Source: Luteolibacter algae
GTDB lineage: Bacteria; Verrucomicrobiota; Verrucomicrobiia; Verrucomicrobiales; Akkermansiaceae
Assembly: GCF_042683045.1 (NCBI RefSeq)
Contig: NZ_JBHUIT010000010.1
Span: 1-64,000, forward strand
Length of the DNA: 64,000 nt
Reading direction: 5' to 3'
The position numbers were made by a program, and so were the translations under genes. Below the pieces are notes generated by a model. The model searched no databases and was not told the origin of the DNA. It saw nothing but the letters and a program-made list of their open reading frames with translations. Numbering within the stretch: position 1 is the stretch's first letter; the number at the start of each line of letters is the position of its first letter. Below, in pieces: positions 51,000 to 59,989 of the stretch.

Positions 51000-52421
51000 C
51001 TATGGTTTGTTCCTAATATCGACGTGTGCTGCGTCCATGAGTTTTCTCATGCGCTCAACGAGCTCCGGATTTTTCGCCGCGATATCATCGGTTTCGCCAA
51101 TATCTTCCTTCAGGTTGTATAGCTCGATAGGTAGGATCTGGCGCGGCTCTTTACGACCTTTGGAGCGTTCCACGACCTTCCAATCACCCATCCGCAAAGC
51201 ACGTGAGCTATATGGACTGGCATTTCCATGGATAAACTCGAAGTAAAGCGCTTCGTGTTTCTTCTGTGCGTGCGGCCGCCCGGTGAGTGTTGGTAGAAAG
51301 GAAATACCGTCGGTCTGATCAGGTGTCGGTTCCCCGGTGATTTCCGCCATGGTTGGCAATACATCCTGAAACGCGCTGAGATGATCCGAAAGGCTTCCGG
51401 CCGGAATCCTTGCAGGCCAAGTGATAAGAAACGGAGTGCGTATCCCGCCTTCATATAGATCGCGCTTGATTCCACGGAAATCTCCATTCGAGTTCCAGAA
51501 TTCCGGATTGTGTCCACCTTCGTGATGGGCTCCGTTGTCGCTTGAGAACATGACGATGGTATTCCCGGCGATCCCTATTTCATCGAGCATATCGAGTATC
51601 CCGCCGATCTGGTTATCGAGGTGCTCGATCATCGCTGCAAATCCGGCGATCGGGTTTTGAACATCGGGCGTCGTTTCTCCTTTGCCCGCTCCATAGGTGC
51701 CGATTGTTTTATCGAATTCTGGATAAATTTTTCTCCACTTCTCGTGCAGTTCCTTCGGTGCATGCATGGCTGCGTGCGGGATGGCAGTCGGAATATAACA
51801 GAAAAACGGCTCGCCGGATGCTACGCTGGATTTGATGAAATCCGTGGCATCATTCATGAGTAAATCATGAATGTAAGTGCCAGGCTCCAAGGGGATTTCC
51901 TCGCCATCACGGATGATACTCGTGGGGTAATAGGTGTGTGCTATCGACTGGGTTTTCCACCCGGAAAAGTGGTCGAAGCCGTGAGAGAGAGGATTGGGCG
52001 CACCTTCCATATCCGTCTGCCCCAGTCCCCATTTTCCAAAAGCTCCAGTGTTGTAACCTGCATTTTTAAAAAGCCGCGGCAAAGTGGTCATTGTCTGATC
52101 CAGCGCGAAGTTATTCTCCACTCCATTTCCCCGGCAGTGAACATGTCCGGGGTGCTGACCTGTCATCAGAACTGCTCTCGATGGAGAGCAGACAGTATTT
52201 CCAGAATAGTGATCCGTAAAACGCATGCCCTGTGCGGCAATGCGATCGATATTCGGTGTTTTGAGCTTTTCCTGCCCGTAGCAGCCGAGGTCCCCAATGC
52301 CTAAATCATCCGCGAGTATATAGATGACATTTGGCTTAAGAGTGGTTTCGGCTGCGATCGCATTGCCCATGGTGACGGCAAAGGCAATGCAGGTGAGAAA
52401 GGACAATCTTCTTGGGAGCAT
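51000..52421 (-). CDS. Secreted Cys-type arylsulfatase
   Basis: 473 residues. Signal peptide (1-23, ending NAIA); metal site LADDLGIGDLGCYG; formylglycine site CSPSR at Cys78, followed by VLMTGQHPGHVHCRGNG; second metal site FSSDNGAHHEGGH. The layout is that of N-acetylgalactosamine-6-sulfatase-like S1 enzymes. It lies 143 bp after the next sulfatase gene, with a GATCGATATATA sequence upstream that also occurs before the 49352 gene in the opposite orientation. Confidence 0.92.
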   Translation of the reverse strand: MLPRRLSFLTCIAFAVTMGNAIAAETTLKPNVIYILADDLGIGDLGCYGQEKLKTPNIDRIAAQGMRFTDHYSGNTVCSPSRAVLMTGQHPGHVHCRGNGVENNFALDQTMTTLPRLFKNAGYNTGAFGKWGLGQTDMEGAPNPLSHGFDHFSGWKTQSIAHTYYPTSIIRDGEEIPLEPGTYIHDLLMNDATDFIKSSVASGEPFFCYIPTAIPHAAMHAPKELHEKWRKIYPEFDKTIGTYGAGKGETTPDVQNPIAGFAAMIEHLDNQIGGILDMLDEIGIAGNTIVMFSSDNGAHHEGGHNPEFWNSNGDFRGIKRDLYEGGIRTPFLITWPARIPAGSLSDHLSAFQDVLPTMAEITGEPTPDQTDGISFLPTLTGRPHAQKKHEALYFEFIHGNASPYSSRALRMGDWKVVERSKGRKEPRQILPIELYNLKEDIGETDDIAAKNPELVERMRKLMDAAHVDIRNKP

Positions 52422-52564
52422 TTGGATTTTTTCAAGGATTCGGAAAAGATCGATATATACGCGATGACGGTGGCGAATCGTTCAGAAAAGCACCGTCGAA
52501 TTCTTTCTGTTTCCCGAATATCCCTGATTCTACAAAAATATCCAAAGCGCGTCTGGGAAGCCGC

Positions 52565-54196
52565 TCAATTGTGCTTTTTGGGTTTCGGTTGCTTTTTCTT
52601 CTTTTTGTCGGACGGCTTCTTCGCGGCTTCGGGCAGGTTCGGATCATCATGCTCCTTCTCATGTAGGTCGAAGTCCGGGAGGATTTTTTCGAGTTTATCG
52701 CGCTCCGAGCGATGTGTCTCAGATACGCTGTTCCAGTCTTTGATCTCATCAAAGGAAATGAGGTCTTCGGGTATGTTGTCCACGTCCCACCATTTTTCGT
52801 TCCCGTCCTTAAGCACCTTTTTTCCACGGATGAGCTGGGATGCTCCATTGTATGCGTAGACCCAATCCCGAAGGTCCGGCTTATCTGTGTAGAGGAAAGG
52901 AACCATGCTCTCTCCGTTGATTTCGTAACCCTTCGGCAAGCTGTAGCCGCCGAGGTCTGCAATGGTCGGGAGCAGATCGGTCAGGTTCAGAAGCACGTCC
53001 TGTTTGCCGTGTTTTGTCATCCCCGGCGCGTAGATAATGAAGGGAACGTGGCAGCCCTTTTGTCTGTCTTTACTGCTTTTACCATAGCCACTGGTGCCAT
53101 TGTCCGCACAGAAAATGAGGACGGTGTTTTCTGCAATTCCCATTTCCTCCAGCTTGTTCTGATAGAGCCAGACTTGGTAATCGAGGTAGTTGATGTGGTG
53201 GTGAATGCCTTGCTCGGTAATGGAGCTGGTATCATAACCATCAGCTGTTTTTGTGATTGTGGGCTCCGTGCGGATATACTTTTTACCATCCCATTTCACC
53301 TTCGGAGTTCCCGGCCAGCTCTTGAAATCAGGATTAAACCAATCGTAGTATCCATGACCCAAATGGGAGGTGTGGTAGATGAAAAATGGTTTGCCCGTGG
53401 ATTTTTTCCGCTCCATGAACTCGAAGATATAATCGAGCTCCACATCCGGAGCGTAGGTGTTCACCCCGAAGTCTTTCCGGGTTTCCGGAGTATTCGGCCA
53501 CCATGTCATCGCTGATTTCTCGCCCGGGAAATTCATCAGGCTGACGAATGGTTTCCAGAAGTAGCTGGAGCCAGGATAGAGACCACCTTCCTTGCCAGTG
53601 GACCTATCGATCATGACTTGCTTTCCGTCGATTTTTTTGGCGATGATCTGGAAGTCGGAATACGGGCTTTCCTTGTTGCCTTCTTCACCGGGGCTGAACA
53701 CTCCTTCGTCGAATCCGAACTTGGTGAGATCGCTGTTTTTCATCTGGGTCTTCCCGGCCCAGTAGGTGTTATATCCGGCATTTTGCGCAACGTGGCCGAT
53801 GAGAAGGGGCGAGCTTTCGTAAAGCGGCCAAGTATTGAGCTTCCCGCTTTTTGTCATCGTCATTCCCAGATCGCCATTGTGCCACCATTTGTGGAGATGT
53901 GCGTAGCGGCCTGTCATCATCATGGCGCGACTCGGGGAGCATACGGTTGCCGCCCAAGCATTGGTGATCCAGCAGCCCTTCTCGGCAAGCTTATCAAGAA
54001 CCGGCGTTTCAGCTCGATATTTTGGATCCGAAGTATCGTGTCCCGAGGGATCTGTCCAAACGGACGACCCATAAACGGGCAACTCGCGGGCGCTTATATC
54101 ATCTGCGTAAATGAGGATGATATTGGGTTTTTCGGGTGGCTTCGCGTGGGCGGTCGCGCAATGGGCCGCAAGGAGAAGTGTGATAATCTTTTTCAT
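52565..54196 (-). CDS. Secreted Cys-type sulfatase with Lys-rich C-terminal tail (paralogue A)
   Basis: 543 residues from ATG 54196 (MKKIITLLLAAHCATAHA); the frame runs upstream into the terminator hairpin. Metal site YADDISAREL; formylglycine site CSPSR at Cys86 followed by MMMTGRYAHLHKWW; second metal site FCADNGTSGYGK. It is closely related to the sulfatase at 55394 over the whole length, including RYAHxHKWWHNGD and YWAGKTQM. Both end in Lys-rich tails, here KKKKKQPKPKKHN. It follows a terminator, so it has its own promoter. Confidence 0.92.
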   Translation of the reverse strand: MKKIITLLLAAHCATAHAKPPEKPNIILIYADDISARELPVYGSSVWTDPSGHDTSDPKYRAETPVLDKLAEKGCWITNAWAATVCSPSRAMMMTGRYAHLHKWWHNGDLGMTMTKSGKLNTWPLYESSPLLIGHVAQNAGYNTYWAGKTQMKNSDLTKFGFDEGVFSPGEEGNKESPYSDFQIIAKKIDGKQVMIDRSTGKEGGLYPGSSYFWKPFVSLMNFPGEKSAMTWWPNTPETRKDFGVNTYAPDVELDYIFEFMERKKSTGKPFFIYHTSHLGHGYYDWFNPDFKSWPGTPKVKWDGKKYIRTEPTITKTADGYDTSSITEQGIHHHINYLDYQVWLYQNKLEEMGIAENTVLIFCADNGTSGYGKSSKDRQKGCHVPFIIYAPGMTKHGKQDVLLNLTDLLPTIADLGGYSLPKGYEINGESMVPFLYTDKPDLRDWVYAYNGASQLIRGKKVLKDGNEKWWDVDNIPEDLISFDEIKDWNSVSETHRSERDKLEKILPDFDLHEKEHDDPNLPEAAKKPSDKKKKKQPKPKKHN

Positions 54197-54219
54197 GACG
54201 AATTTCGAAGGTTTGAGGG

Positions 54220-54252
54220 AAAAAACGGGCGAATTCATTGAATTCGCCCGTT
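54220..54252 (-). terminator. Rho-independent terminator of the sulfatase-propeller pair
   Basis: A perfect 13-bp stem AACGGGCGAATTC (54224-54236) / GAATTCGCCCGTT (54240-54252), 3-nt loop, followed on the minus strand by a T-run (plus strand A 54220-54225). Confidence 0.9.
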
Positions 54253-54300
54253 GAGGATTTCGGGGGTGTTTTTCAGGATTCCCACTGGGAAGTGCGGGGA

Positions 54301-55401
54301 TCAGTCCTCGTTGGTTTCTTTTGTGATCTTGAGCGGGATTTGAACGTTGAAGGAGTGGCGGACATTGTTTTCATCGCGTGTATCAGAGGCGCAGAGAAGA
54401 GTGATTGGCACGCCGTCTTCAATGTAGACCTGGGGCCGCTCGAGATGGGCGACTTCCTGTGTCTCTCCGTTTTCCCAGTTGATCTTCAGGCCGGATACCT
54501 CGAAGTGTTTCCCTTTGGTCCACTCGTAGCCGTCCTCGGAATCGTAGTGAACGAGTGAGAAAAAGCGGCCGCCGGTGTCCGGGGTTTCGATGCGTTTGAC
54601 AATGGCGCGGTATTTCCCATCCGCATACCAGATGTAGGGATCCTCCGCGGGGAAACGTTCTCCGGGAACCAAAAAGGTGGGCTCGTCGTGTTTTACGAAA
54701 GGTCCTGTCGGGCTATCAGAGGCTGCGATGCAGTGGACGACCGGGCCACCGCTCGGCAGAGGATCCTCCTGGCCAACGCCTTTGTAAACCATGAGAAAAC
54801 CGCCATCGGGACGTTGGGTGATGGAGGGATTGGAAGTAACGAGCGAATCATCGCCAGTTTTGTCCGGATCCACATCGATCAAAGGTTTGTCAAAACGCTT
54901 CCATGGTCCATTCGGGCTGTCCGCCACGGCCACGCCGATGCGTTGGTTGTTGCGGTGGACAAAATTCAGCTTCTCCTTGCCGGGGGTTCCGGTGACAACG
55001 CCATCGCCGGTATTGCCCATGTAGTAGAGGTAATATTTCCCGTTGAATTTGTGAATCGTCGGGTTGTGGGTGCACCAGCCATCCCAGAATTCTTTCCCGC
55101 GACGAGGGAGTGCCACGTCCTGAAATTTGAACGGACCATAGGGACTGTCTGCAACCGCGTGCGCTATCTCGGAATCGGTAACCCAGGACCAGCCTAAATT
55201 TTTCGGCCAGCGTGAGTAGAATAGATGGTATTTTCCATCTTCCCCTTTGGTCAGGGAACCTCCCCAGATGCTCATTTCGTCGCTGACGAATTTTGCGGTC
55301 ATCGGGGCTTTTCCGAGCTCAATCTTGTAGTCGATCGTTTCCGCATGCAGGGAGGTGCAAGCGAGCGCTAGGGCGAGAATGGATTTTCGGAAATTAGTCA
55401 T
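54301..55401 (-). CDS. Secreted GH43-like five-bladed beta-propeller glycosidase
   Basis: 366 residues. Signal peptide (about 1-20, ending SLHA), then a propeller whose blades read KYHLFYSRWPKNLGWSW, CTHNPTIHKFNGKYYLYYMG, GVAVADSPNGPWKRF, GFLMVYKGVG and FPAEDPYIWYADGKYRAIV. It is the same protein as the C-terminal half of the ThuA fusion at 42586. GH43-type propellers remove arabinose, xylose or similar residues; the acidic catalytic triad cannot be assigned safely by eye. Its ATG overlaps the end of the upstream sulfatase gene by eight bases, so the two are co-translated. Confidence 0.83.
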   Translation of the reverse strand: MTNFRKSILALALACTSLHAETIDYKIELGKAPMTAKFVSDEMSIWGGSLTKGEDGKYHLFYSRWPKNLGWSWVTDSEIAHAVADSPYGPFKFQDVALPRRGKEFWDGWCTHNPTIHKFNGKYYLYYMGNTGDGVVTGTPGKEKLNFVHRNNQRIGVAVADSPNGPWKRFDKPLIDVDPDKTGDDSLVTSNPSITQRPDGGFLMVYKGVGQEDPLPSGGPVVHCIAASDSPTGPFVKHDEPTFLVPGERFPAEDPYIWYADGKYRAIVKRIETPDTGGRFFSLVHYDSEDGYEWTKGKHFEVSGLKINWENGETQEVAHLERPQVYIEDGVPITLLCASDTRDENNVRHSFNVQIPLKITKETNED

Positions 55402-57067
55402 TTTTCTTATTCTTCTTTTGGTTTGGCTTTTTGTTTTTGGCGTTTTTCTGGGCTTTTGTGAGATTTAGTTCTGGCGGGACGATCACTCCCGGAGCGTCAT
55501 GGGCTTCCTCATAAACATCGAATTTCGGGAGGATTTTTTCCAACATTTCACGTTCCGCCCTGTGGGTTTCGCCCACGCTGTTCCAATCCTTGATCTCGGG
55601 GAAACTGATGAGATCCGCCGGCTCCTTGGATACATCGAACCATTTGTCGTAGCCGTCTTTCATGACCTTTGTGCCGCGGATCAGCTGCTGATCGCCACGA
55701 TATGCGTAGATCCAATCGCGGTGAGTCGGCTTGTCGGTGAAAAGGAAAGGGACGAGGCTCTCACCATTGATTTCGTAGTCGTCCGGGATTTTTACCCCCA
55801 CGAGGTCTGCGATCGTCGGGAGAAAGTCCGAAAGGTTGGCCAATACGTCCTGTGGGCCGTGTTTCACCATCCCGGGAGCATAAATGATCATCGGGATATG
55901 GGTGCCCTTTTGTTTCTCCGGACTTGCTTTTCCGTAGCCGCTGGTGCCGTTGTCCGCACAGAAGATGAATACGGTATTATCCTCGATTCCTAACTCGCGT
56001 AGCTTATTGCGGTAGAGCCATACCTGATAGTCCAGATAATTGACATGGTTATGAATGCCGGGTCCCGTGATGCTATCGTGGGTGTCATAGACGCCATTGT
56101 CACCAGTGACGTTTGGCTCGGTGCGGGTGTATTTTTCACCGTCCCATTTCACGATAGGTGCGCCGGGCCATTTGGTATTGATTTCCGGGAAAAACCAGTC
56201 GAAGGCATCGTGTCCGAGGTGGCTGGTGTGGTAGATGAAAAAGGGTTTGTCTTCCTTCCGCTGGCGCTCCATGTATTCGAAAATGAAGTCCAGCTCGACA
56301 TCCGGGCCGTAGGTATTGAGACCGAAGTTTTTCTTCGATTCCTCGTCGTCCGGCCACCAGCTGAAGGTTTCTTTCCCCTCGCGGTTCATCAGGCGGACGT
56401 GTGGCGCCCAATACCATCCATGTTGTTTGTAGCTATCGATCTGCTTATCGGTATCCGAGTTGAAGAGGAGCTTTTTCCCATCCACTTTTTTCTCATACAT
56501 TTTGAAATCAGTGAAAGGGTTGTCCGTGTCTTCCAGATTGCCTGGTGTGAAACAACCTTCGTCAAAGCCGTATTTGGTAAGATCGCCGGGCATTTGGGTT
56601 TTCCCCGCCCAATAGGTGCCATACCCAGCTTGTTGCGCAATGTGGCCGATCTGTAGCGGACTGCTATCATAGAGCGTCCACTGGGTGAATTTCCCGTTCT
56701 TTGTCTTCGTCTTTCCGATGTCTCCGTTGTGCCACCACTTGTGGATATGGGCGTAGCGCCCGGTCATCATCATCGCGCGGCTGGGAGAGCATACCGTCGC
56801 GCCCCAGGCGTTTTTGATCAGGCAGCCCTCTTTCGCGAGCTGGTCGAGAGCTGGCGTGACCGCCCGGTATTGGAGGTCGTTGCTGTCCTCGCTATCGGGA
56901 TTTGACCATGTGGAGGAGCCGTAGGCGGGGATTTCCCGGGCGCTGATATCATCGGCGAAGAGCATAATGATGTTTGGCCTTTCCGCAGCGATGGCTGCGC
57001 CAAACGTCAGGCTGGCAAATAGAAGCGCCATGCGGCCGGGGGTTAACGGTGTATTGTTGAATTTCAT
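55394..57067 (-). CDS. Secreted Cys-type sulfatase with Lys-rich C-terminal tail (paralogue B)
   Basis: 557 residues from ATG 57067 (MKFNNTPLTPGRMALL); 13 codons upstream in frame are not conserved. Signal peptide to about residue 28. Metal site FADDISAREIPAYG; formylglycine site CSPSR at Cys93 followed by MMMTGRYAHIHKWW; second metal site FCADNGTSGYGKA. Paralogue of the sulfatase at 52565. The C-terminus ends with a Lys/Asn-rich tail (NQKKNKKND). It is the first gene of the locus; its promoter lies in the 220-bp region shared with the divergent histidine kinase. Confidence 0.92.
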   Translation of the reverse strand: MKFNNTPLTPGRMALLFASLTFGAAIAAERPNIIMLFADDISAREIPAYGSSTWSNPDSEDSNDLQYRAVTPALDQLAKEGCLIKNAWGATVCSPSRAMMMTGRYAHIHKWWHNGDIGKTKTKNGKFTQWTLYDSSPLQIGHIAQQAGYGTYWAGKTQMPGDLTKYGFDEGCFTPGNLEDTDNPFTDFKMYEKKVDGKKLLFNSDTDKQIDSYKQHGWYWAPHVRLMNREGKETFSWWPDDEESKKNFGLNTYGPDVELDFIFEYMERQRKEDKPFFIYHTSHLGHDAFDWFFPEINTKWPGAPIVKWDGEKYTRTEPNVTGDNGVYDTHDSITGPGIHNHVNYLDYQVWLYRNKLRELGIEDNTVFIFCADNGTSGYGKASPEKQKGTHIPMIIYAPGMVKHGPQDVLANLSDFLPTIADLVGVKIPDDYEINGESLVPFLFTDKPTHRDWIYAYRGDQQLIRGTKVMKDGYDKWFDVSKEPADLISFPEIKDWNSVGETHRAEREMLEKILPKFDVYEEAHDAPGVIVPPELNLTKAQKNAKNKKPNQKKNKKND

Positions 57068-57287
57068 AGATAGTTTCCAAGAATCAGAACGAGGTAGCGG
57101 GAGCATCCGGTTTTTTGCGAAAGCCTGGGAGCCTTCGTGAATTTTCCCGCCGGGTTTATCCCTATTTCGTAGCTCGATACATCCTGCCGTTATTTTTGTG
57201 GTTTGATGACAATTATTTTATCGTGGAGCCGGACGCCTCATCCGGGAAAGATCTAGCCAGCGTGCATTCTTTTGATTTAATGGAGGG

Positions 57288-59456
57288 ATGTTTATCGCAA
57301 AAGAACGCACCTTTGCCCTGATGGGAGCGACCATCGCCATTATTCTGGTCGTTCTCGCCGTTGCGCAGGATGTCCCCCAATGGCTAAAATGGATCTCAAT
57401 GGCCCTGGGTCTGATTGTCTTGATGCTGATGGTGGGCGGCTCCGGATCCACGAGGTTGGAATTATTTGAATGTCGGCAAAAGCTCAGACGTGCGCTGAGA
57501 CAGCGGGACGATCTGGATCGGTATTTCACAGCGCTGATGGATTACGTTCCCTCGAATATTTACTTCAAGGACCGGGAATCGCGCTTCCTTCAGGTAAACC
57601 ATTCGATGGTGGAGGCTCTTGGGGCGGAATCGGCGAAAGATATGATCGGCAAAACGGATTCCGACTACTTTGGGCCCGAGCACGCCGGTGCGGCGAGGGA
57701 GGATGAGATCAGGATTATCGAGCGGGGGGAGGGGATCGAAAAATACATCGAAAAAGAGACTTTCCCCAATGGAGATGAAGGCTGGGTCTTGAGCTCGAAA
57801 CTGCCTTTCCGCGATAAGGACGGGCGTATTCTTGGAACTTTCGGGATATCCAGCGATGTGACGGAACTGATCCGCACCCAGCAAAGCTTGGAGATGGAGC
57901 GCAACACTTTGCGCACGCTTCTGGATAGCATTCCGGACAGTATCTATATCCGGGATGCGGAGGGGCGCTACCTTGTGGTCAATCGTGCGCTGGCCGATAT
58001 GGTGGGCGTGGAGGATCCGCAGAAAGTAGCCGGTATGACACCGTATGATTTTTTCCCTGAGGAAGAAGCGAGAGGGTTTCTGGAAGAGGATCTACAGCTC
58101 ATGAAAGAAGGCGTCACGGTGGTCAATCCCATCCGGATGGTGAAAAACCTCCAAGGCGAGGTGCGCCATCTCTCCACGACAAAAGTGCCGGTGAGGGATC
58201 GCGCAGGAAACGTATCGGGGATACTTGGAATAAATCGGGATGTGACTGAACAGGAGCGTGCGCGGGAGGCGGTGAAACAGACGGAGCATAGGATGCAGGA
58301 GATCGTTGATAACAGCCCTTCGCCGATGTATGCGAAATCGGAAACCGGTCACTATCTGATGGTGAATCGCCGCTACGAGGAACTTTTCAACCTGAAAGCG
58401 GAAGAAGTCGTGGGCAAAACCGATATCGAAATACTCGGGAACGAGGATATCGTAAGGCGCTTGCAAAAAAATGACGCTCTAGTCTTCGAGCGGGGTGAAC
58501 CGGTTCAGTTTGACGAAGTTCTCAAACTTGCCGATGGCGAGCGTGCCTACGTCTCCGTGAAATTTCCAATGCGGGATCTTGATGGTCAGATCTATGCCGT
58601 CGGTGGCATTTCCACAGATATCACAGAGCGGAAAAAGGCAGAGCAGGCATTGCAGGAGCTCAATCAGGAGCTGATGCAGACCCATGAAAATCTCACCCGC
58701 GCACACGAGCAGCTAATTCAGGCAGAGAAAATGGAATCGGTGGGCAGGCTGGCGGCCGGGGTAGCGCACGAGGTGAAAAATCCTTTGGCCATGATCGGGA
58801 TGGGCCTGGAGCTGCTGGCAAGGAGGATGCCCGAGGATGATGAGAAAGCGCGCGAAACCATTGAGCGGATGAAACGGGGTATCGACCGCGCAAAGAAAAT
58901 TGTGCGCGGGCTGGTGGATTACTCATCCGACCGACGTTTGGAAATGCACCCGATCAGCCCGAACTTGCTCGTCACGGATGCCCTGGAGCTCATCGAATAC
59001 CAGCTTACCAAGAGCGGAATCAGCGTTTCATTTGAGGCGGATGAAACGTTGCCGGATGTGGAGGGTGATCAGACGAAAGTTGAACAAGTCCTAGTAAATC
59101 TTTTTATCAACGCGATGCACTCCATGGACGAAGGTGGAGACCTGAAAATCACCACAGAACTCATCAGTATGGACAATGTGATCCATGATGAAGGATCCAG
59201 ATTGAGGGAAAGAATGCGAAAAGGCGACCGCTTCGTTAAGATCATTGTGGAGGATTCCGGGAAGGGAATTCCCGAAGAGGTTTTGGGAAAACTTTTTGAT
59301 CCGTTTTTCACTACGAAAGCTACCGGAAAGGGAACCGGACTAGGCCTGACTGTATCGCGCAAAATCGCAGAGCTTCACGGCGGAGATCTGGTTTTGATGA
59401 ACCGTCCGGATGGCAAGGGAGCGATGGCGGTATTATCGCTGAGAGTCGCGAATTAG
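57288..59456 (+). CDS. Membrane-bound multi-PAS sensor histidine kinase
   Basis: 722 residues. Two N-terminal membrane helices (about 9-27 and 32-51), a coiled segment, then three PAS domains (about 75-195, 205-322, 335-450), a coiled coil (450-485), the dimerisation/phosphoacceptor domain with His494 in AGVAHEVKNPLAM, and an ATPase domain with N-box VLVNLFINAMHSM (604-608 Asn), G1 VEDSGKGIP (656-660) and G2 GKGTGLGL (680-687). The kinase should phosphorylate the single-domain response regulator encoded 30 bp downstream. The three PAS domains suggest sensing of redox, light or small ligands; none shows a diagnostic cofactor residue to me. Confidence 0.93.
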   Translation: MFIAKERTFALMGATIAIILVVLAVAQDVPQWLKWISMALGLIVLMLMVGGSGSTRLELFECRQKLRRALRQRDDLDRYFTALMDYVPSNIYFKDRESRFLQVNHSMVEALGAESAKDMIGKTDSDYFGPEHAGAAREDEIRIIERGEGIEKYIEKETFPNGDEGWVLSSKLPFRDKDGRILGTFGISSDVTELIRTQQSLEMERNTLRTLLDSIPDSIYIRDAEGRYLVVNRALADMVGVEDPQKVAGMTPYDFFPEEEARGFLEEDLQLMKEGVTVVNPIRMVKNLQGEVRHLSTTKVPVRDRAGNVSGILGINRDVTEQERAREAVKQTEHRMQEIVDNSPSPMYAKSETGHYLMVNRRYEELFNLKAEEVVGKTDIEILGNEDIVRRLQKNDALVFERGEPVQFDEVLKLADGERAYVSVKFPMRDLDGQIYAVGGISTDITERKKAEQALQELNQELMQTHENLTRAHEQLIQAEKMESVGRLAAGVAHEVKNPLAMIGMGLELLARRMPEDDEKARETIERMKRGIDRAKKIVRGLVDYSSDRRLEMHPISPNLLVTDALELIEYQLTKSGISVSFEADETLPDVEGDQTKVEQVLVNLFINAMHSMDEGGDLKITTELISMDNVIHDEGSRLRERMRKGDRFVKIIVEDSGKGIPEEVLGKLFDPFFTTKATGKGTGLGLTVSRKIAELHGGDLVLMNRPDGKGAMAVLSLRVAN

Positions 59457-59486
59457 CCCTCTTAATTCCTTGATGAATTCACATAA

Positions 59487-59888
59487 ATGACAAAGATGGA
59501 GTATATGAATATTTCTACAAAAATCCTGCTGATAGATGATGAGGTGGACTTCACCGAGCTACTTGCCGCGAACCTTGAAGAGTCCGGCTACGTCGTGCGC
59601 CAGATCAACGATCCGACAAAGGCGTTGGAAACCGCCCGGACCTTTAAGCCAGACATCTGTATCATTGATCTGGTGATGCCGCGGATGGACGGGGGAGACG
59701 TGGTGAGCGCCTTGAAAGGTGATTCCGCACTGGCAGCCATACCGGTCCTGATGCTGACTGCATTGGTCGAGGAGGATCCGACCAACCCGGGCGAACTGCA
59801 GATGAAGGGCGGATTACCCTTCGTGAGTAAGACCTCGGACCTGGAGGTCATCATCAATGCTGTGAAAACCCAGCTAGGTCATCGCTGA
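59487..59888 (+). CDS. Single-domain response regulator (CheY-like receiver)
   Basis: 133 residues from ATG 59487; ATG 59505 (MNISTKILLIDDE) is an alternative with GGAG just before it. Acid pair Asp17/Asp18, phosphoacceptor Asp61 in CIIDLVMPRMDGG, Thr91 in MLTAL and the conserved Lys in FVSKTSDLE. There is no output domain, so it acts by protein-protein contact or feeds a relay. It is co-transcribed with the kinase and ends before a bidirectional hairpin. Confidence 0.93.
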   Translation: MTKMEYMNISTKILLIDDEVDFTELLAANLEESGYVVRQINDPTKALETARTFKPDICIIDLVMPRMDGGDVVSALKGDSALAAIPVLMLTALVEEDPTNPGELQMKGGLPFVSKTSDLEVIINAVKTQLGHR

Positions 59889-59924
59889 GTTCAAATTTTT
59901 CGTTGGTTCGGCTCCCGCAAAATC

Positions 59925-59968
59925 GATACACCCGCGATGGTAATGAAACCATACGCGGGTGTATCTTT
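59925..59968. terminator. Bidirectional terminator between convergent genes
   Basis: A perfect 12-bp stem GATACACCCGCG (59925-59936) / CGCGGGTGTATC (59954-59965) continues, after a one-base bulge, with ATGGT/ACCAT and a 6-nt loop. It has A residues upstream and TTT downstream, so it can stop both the response regulator gene and the convergent PDZ gene. Confidence 0.8.
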
Positions 59969-59989
59969 GCCTCCCTGGAATTTTATAAA

